Shown here one piece after another: positions 6,484 to 7,078 of a stretch of 7,078 nucleotides of DNA (positions are counted from its first letter, which is position 1; every line of letters begins with the position of its first letter). Source of the DNA: Candidatus Aenigmatarchaeota archaeon (lineage in GTDB: Archaea > EX4484-52 > GLR71); NCBI GenBank assembly GCA_023134675.1, contig JAGLUQ010000042.1, forward strand, positions 1 to 7,078. The letters are read 5' to 3'. A program made the position numbers and the translations under genes. Under the pieces are notes generated by a model. That model saw only the letters and a list, made by a program, of their open reading frames with translations, was not told the DNA's origin and did not search any database.

Positions 6484-6491
6484 GTTTTAAA
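6484..6491 (-). promoter_or_regulatory. TATA-like promoter of the geranylgeranyl reductase gene, overlapping the serA stop codon
   Basis: TTTAAAAC on the minus strand (6491-6484) is centred 26.5 nt before the ATG at 6461, which predicts a leaderless transcript. The TAA of the serA-like gene (6489-6487) is part of this box. The match to a TATA consensus is weaker than at the other two promoters. The constant spacing is the main support. Confidence 0.5.
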
Positions 6492-7078
6492 TGTTGGTTT
6501 TCCTGAAAAAATCAATTACTGCCTCTGCGGCGTGGATACACATGCGCTTGTCTGCTTCCTTTGTCATGGCGCCCAGATGCGGCGTGAATACTGTGTTTTT
6601 GAGGGAGAGGAGTCTTTTGTCTGTCGGTGGTTCTGTGTCGAAGACATCCAGTGCTGCACCTTTTATCTCTTCTTTCTCAAGAGCAGATATGAGAGCATCC
6701 TGATCTATCACGGGACCTCTTGAAGTATTCACTATTATTGCTGTGTCTTTCATCGCGGTGATGAAATCTTTTCCGACAAGGTGATGTGTCTTGTCTAAAA
6801 GGGGAACATGGACTGATACTATGTCTGACTCTCTTGCGATGTCTATCAAGTCTTCTTTTTTTGCCACTTTTTCTTTTCTCATATCTTCTTCAGATACAAA
6901 AGGGTCGTAGGCGATTACTTTCATGCCGAATGCCTGAGCAAGTTTTGCCACTTCAGAGCCTATAAGACCTATGCCTACAAGACCTAAAGTCTTGCCGTTA
7001 AGCTCTTCACCCAGAAACTTTTCCCTGTCCCAGCCTTTCTGTGCCCTTACATATCTGTCTGCCTGAGGTATGTTTCTA
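6487..7078 (-). CDS. serA: D-3-phosphoglycerate dehydrogenase-like protein, short form (N-terminus outside window)
   Basis: The frame is open from the window end to the TAA at 6487 and gives 196 residues; an internal Met at 6951 is not the start, because conserved sequence continues upstream of it. Numbering from the window edge, RNIPQAD (1-7) and a WDREKF segment (16-21) lead into the NAD-binding GIGLIG (35-40), with Asp58 in YDPF. Catalytic residues of the D-2-hydroxyacid dehydrogenase family follow: Arg120 in NTSRGPVID, Glu149 in DVFDTEP, and His167 in TPHLGA. These features point to 3-phosphoglycerate oxidation, the first step of serine synthesis, although a related 2-hydroxyacid is possible. 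The protein ends about 30 residues after the catalytic His, so it has no C-terminal ACT or substrate-binding regulatory domain; the full length is probably near 300. It has no obvious link to the glycosylation genes downstream. Confidence 0.88.
   Translation of the reverse strand, partial: RNIPQADRYVRAQKGWDREKFLGEELNGKTLGLVGIGLIGSEVAKLAQAFGMKVIAYDPFVSEEDMRKEKVAKKEDLIDIARESDIVSVHVPLLDKTHHLVGKDFITAMKDTAIIVNTSRGPVIDQDALISALEKEEIKGAALDVFDTEPPTDKRLLSLKNTVFTPHLGAMTKEADKRMCIHAAEAVIDFFRKTNI

Noticed and set aside
6462..6515. ATG at 6515 as the start of the geranylgeranyl reductase
   Set aside because: It would add 18 residues outside the conserved fold, overlap serA, and ignore the well-spaced TATA box before the ATG at 6461.
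6208..6723. 171-codon open frame on the plus strand across the reductase/serA border
   Set aside because: It is antisense to two genes with clear catalytic motifs and has a Cys/Phe-rich composition typical of an antisense frame.

Overview
All genes in this window lie on the minus strand, and they look archaeal. The reasons are an AglB/STT3 oligosaccharyltransferase, an Alg7-type (not MraY-type) sugar-phosphate transferase, a geranylgeranyl-reductase-family flavoprotein, and TATA-box promoters about 26 bp upstream of start codons with no Shine-Dalgarno sequence. The sequence is AT-rich and gene-dense. The lineage cannot be fixed from the sequence alone; an uncultivated archaeon is plausible.

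Layout in the direction of transcription (high to low coordinates). A 3'-terminal part of a short D-3-phosphoglycerate dehydrogenase (serA-like, from the window edge to 6487) is followed 25 bp later by a compact geranylgeranyl reductase homologue (6461-5406). Next is a 192-bp intergenic region with oligo-T tracts, two tandem hairpins and a promoter. Then comes a likely operon: an NAD-dependent nucleotide-sugar epimerase (5213-4272), AglB (4232-1869) and an Alg7/AglH-like GlcNAc-1-phosphate transferase (1865-894). After a 90-bp gap with its own promoter there is a Gfo/Idh/MocA sugar dehydrogenase, probably of the UDP-GlcNAc 3-dehydrogenase type, cut off by the window start.

The four genes from 5213 down to 1 fit one pathway, protein N-glycosylation. 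The epimerase and the dehydrogenase make nucleotide sugars, the Alg7-like enzyme loads the first sugar phosphate onto a dolichol-phosphate carrier, and AglB transfers the finished glycan to Asn-X-Ser/Thr on the outer face of the membrane. The geranylgeranyl reductase could serve membrane lipids or saturate the dolichol carrier. The serA-like gene belongs to serine biosynthesis and seems unrelated.

The most interesting non-coding signals are three. Two leaderless promoters share an identical TTAAAAAAAC element at exactly the same distance from the ATG. Two tandem hairpins have arms that differ by compensatory changes. A 21-bp tandem repeat encodes the acidic C-terminal tail of AglB. No RNA gene, CRISPR array or mobile element was seen. 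No gap without a gene exceeds 300 bases.
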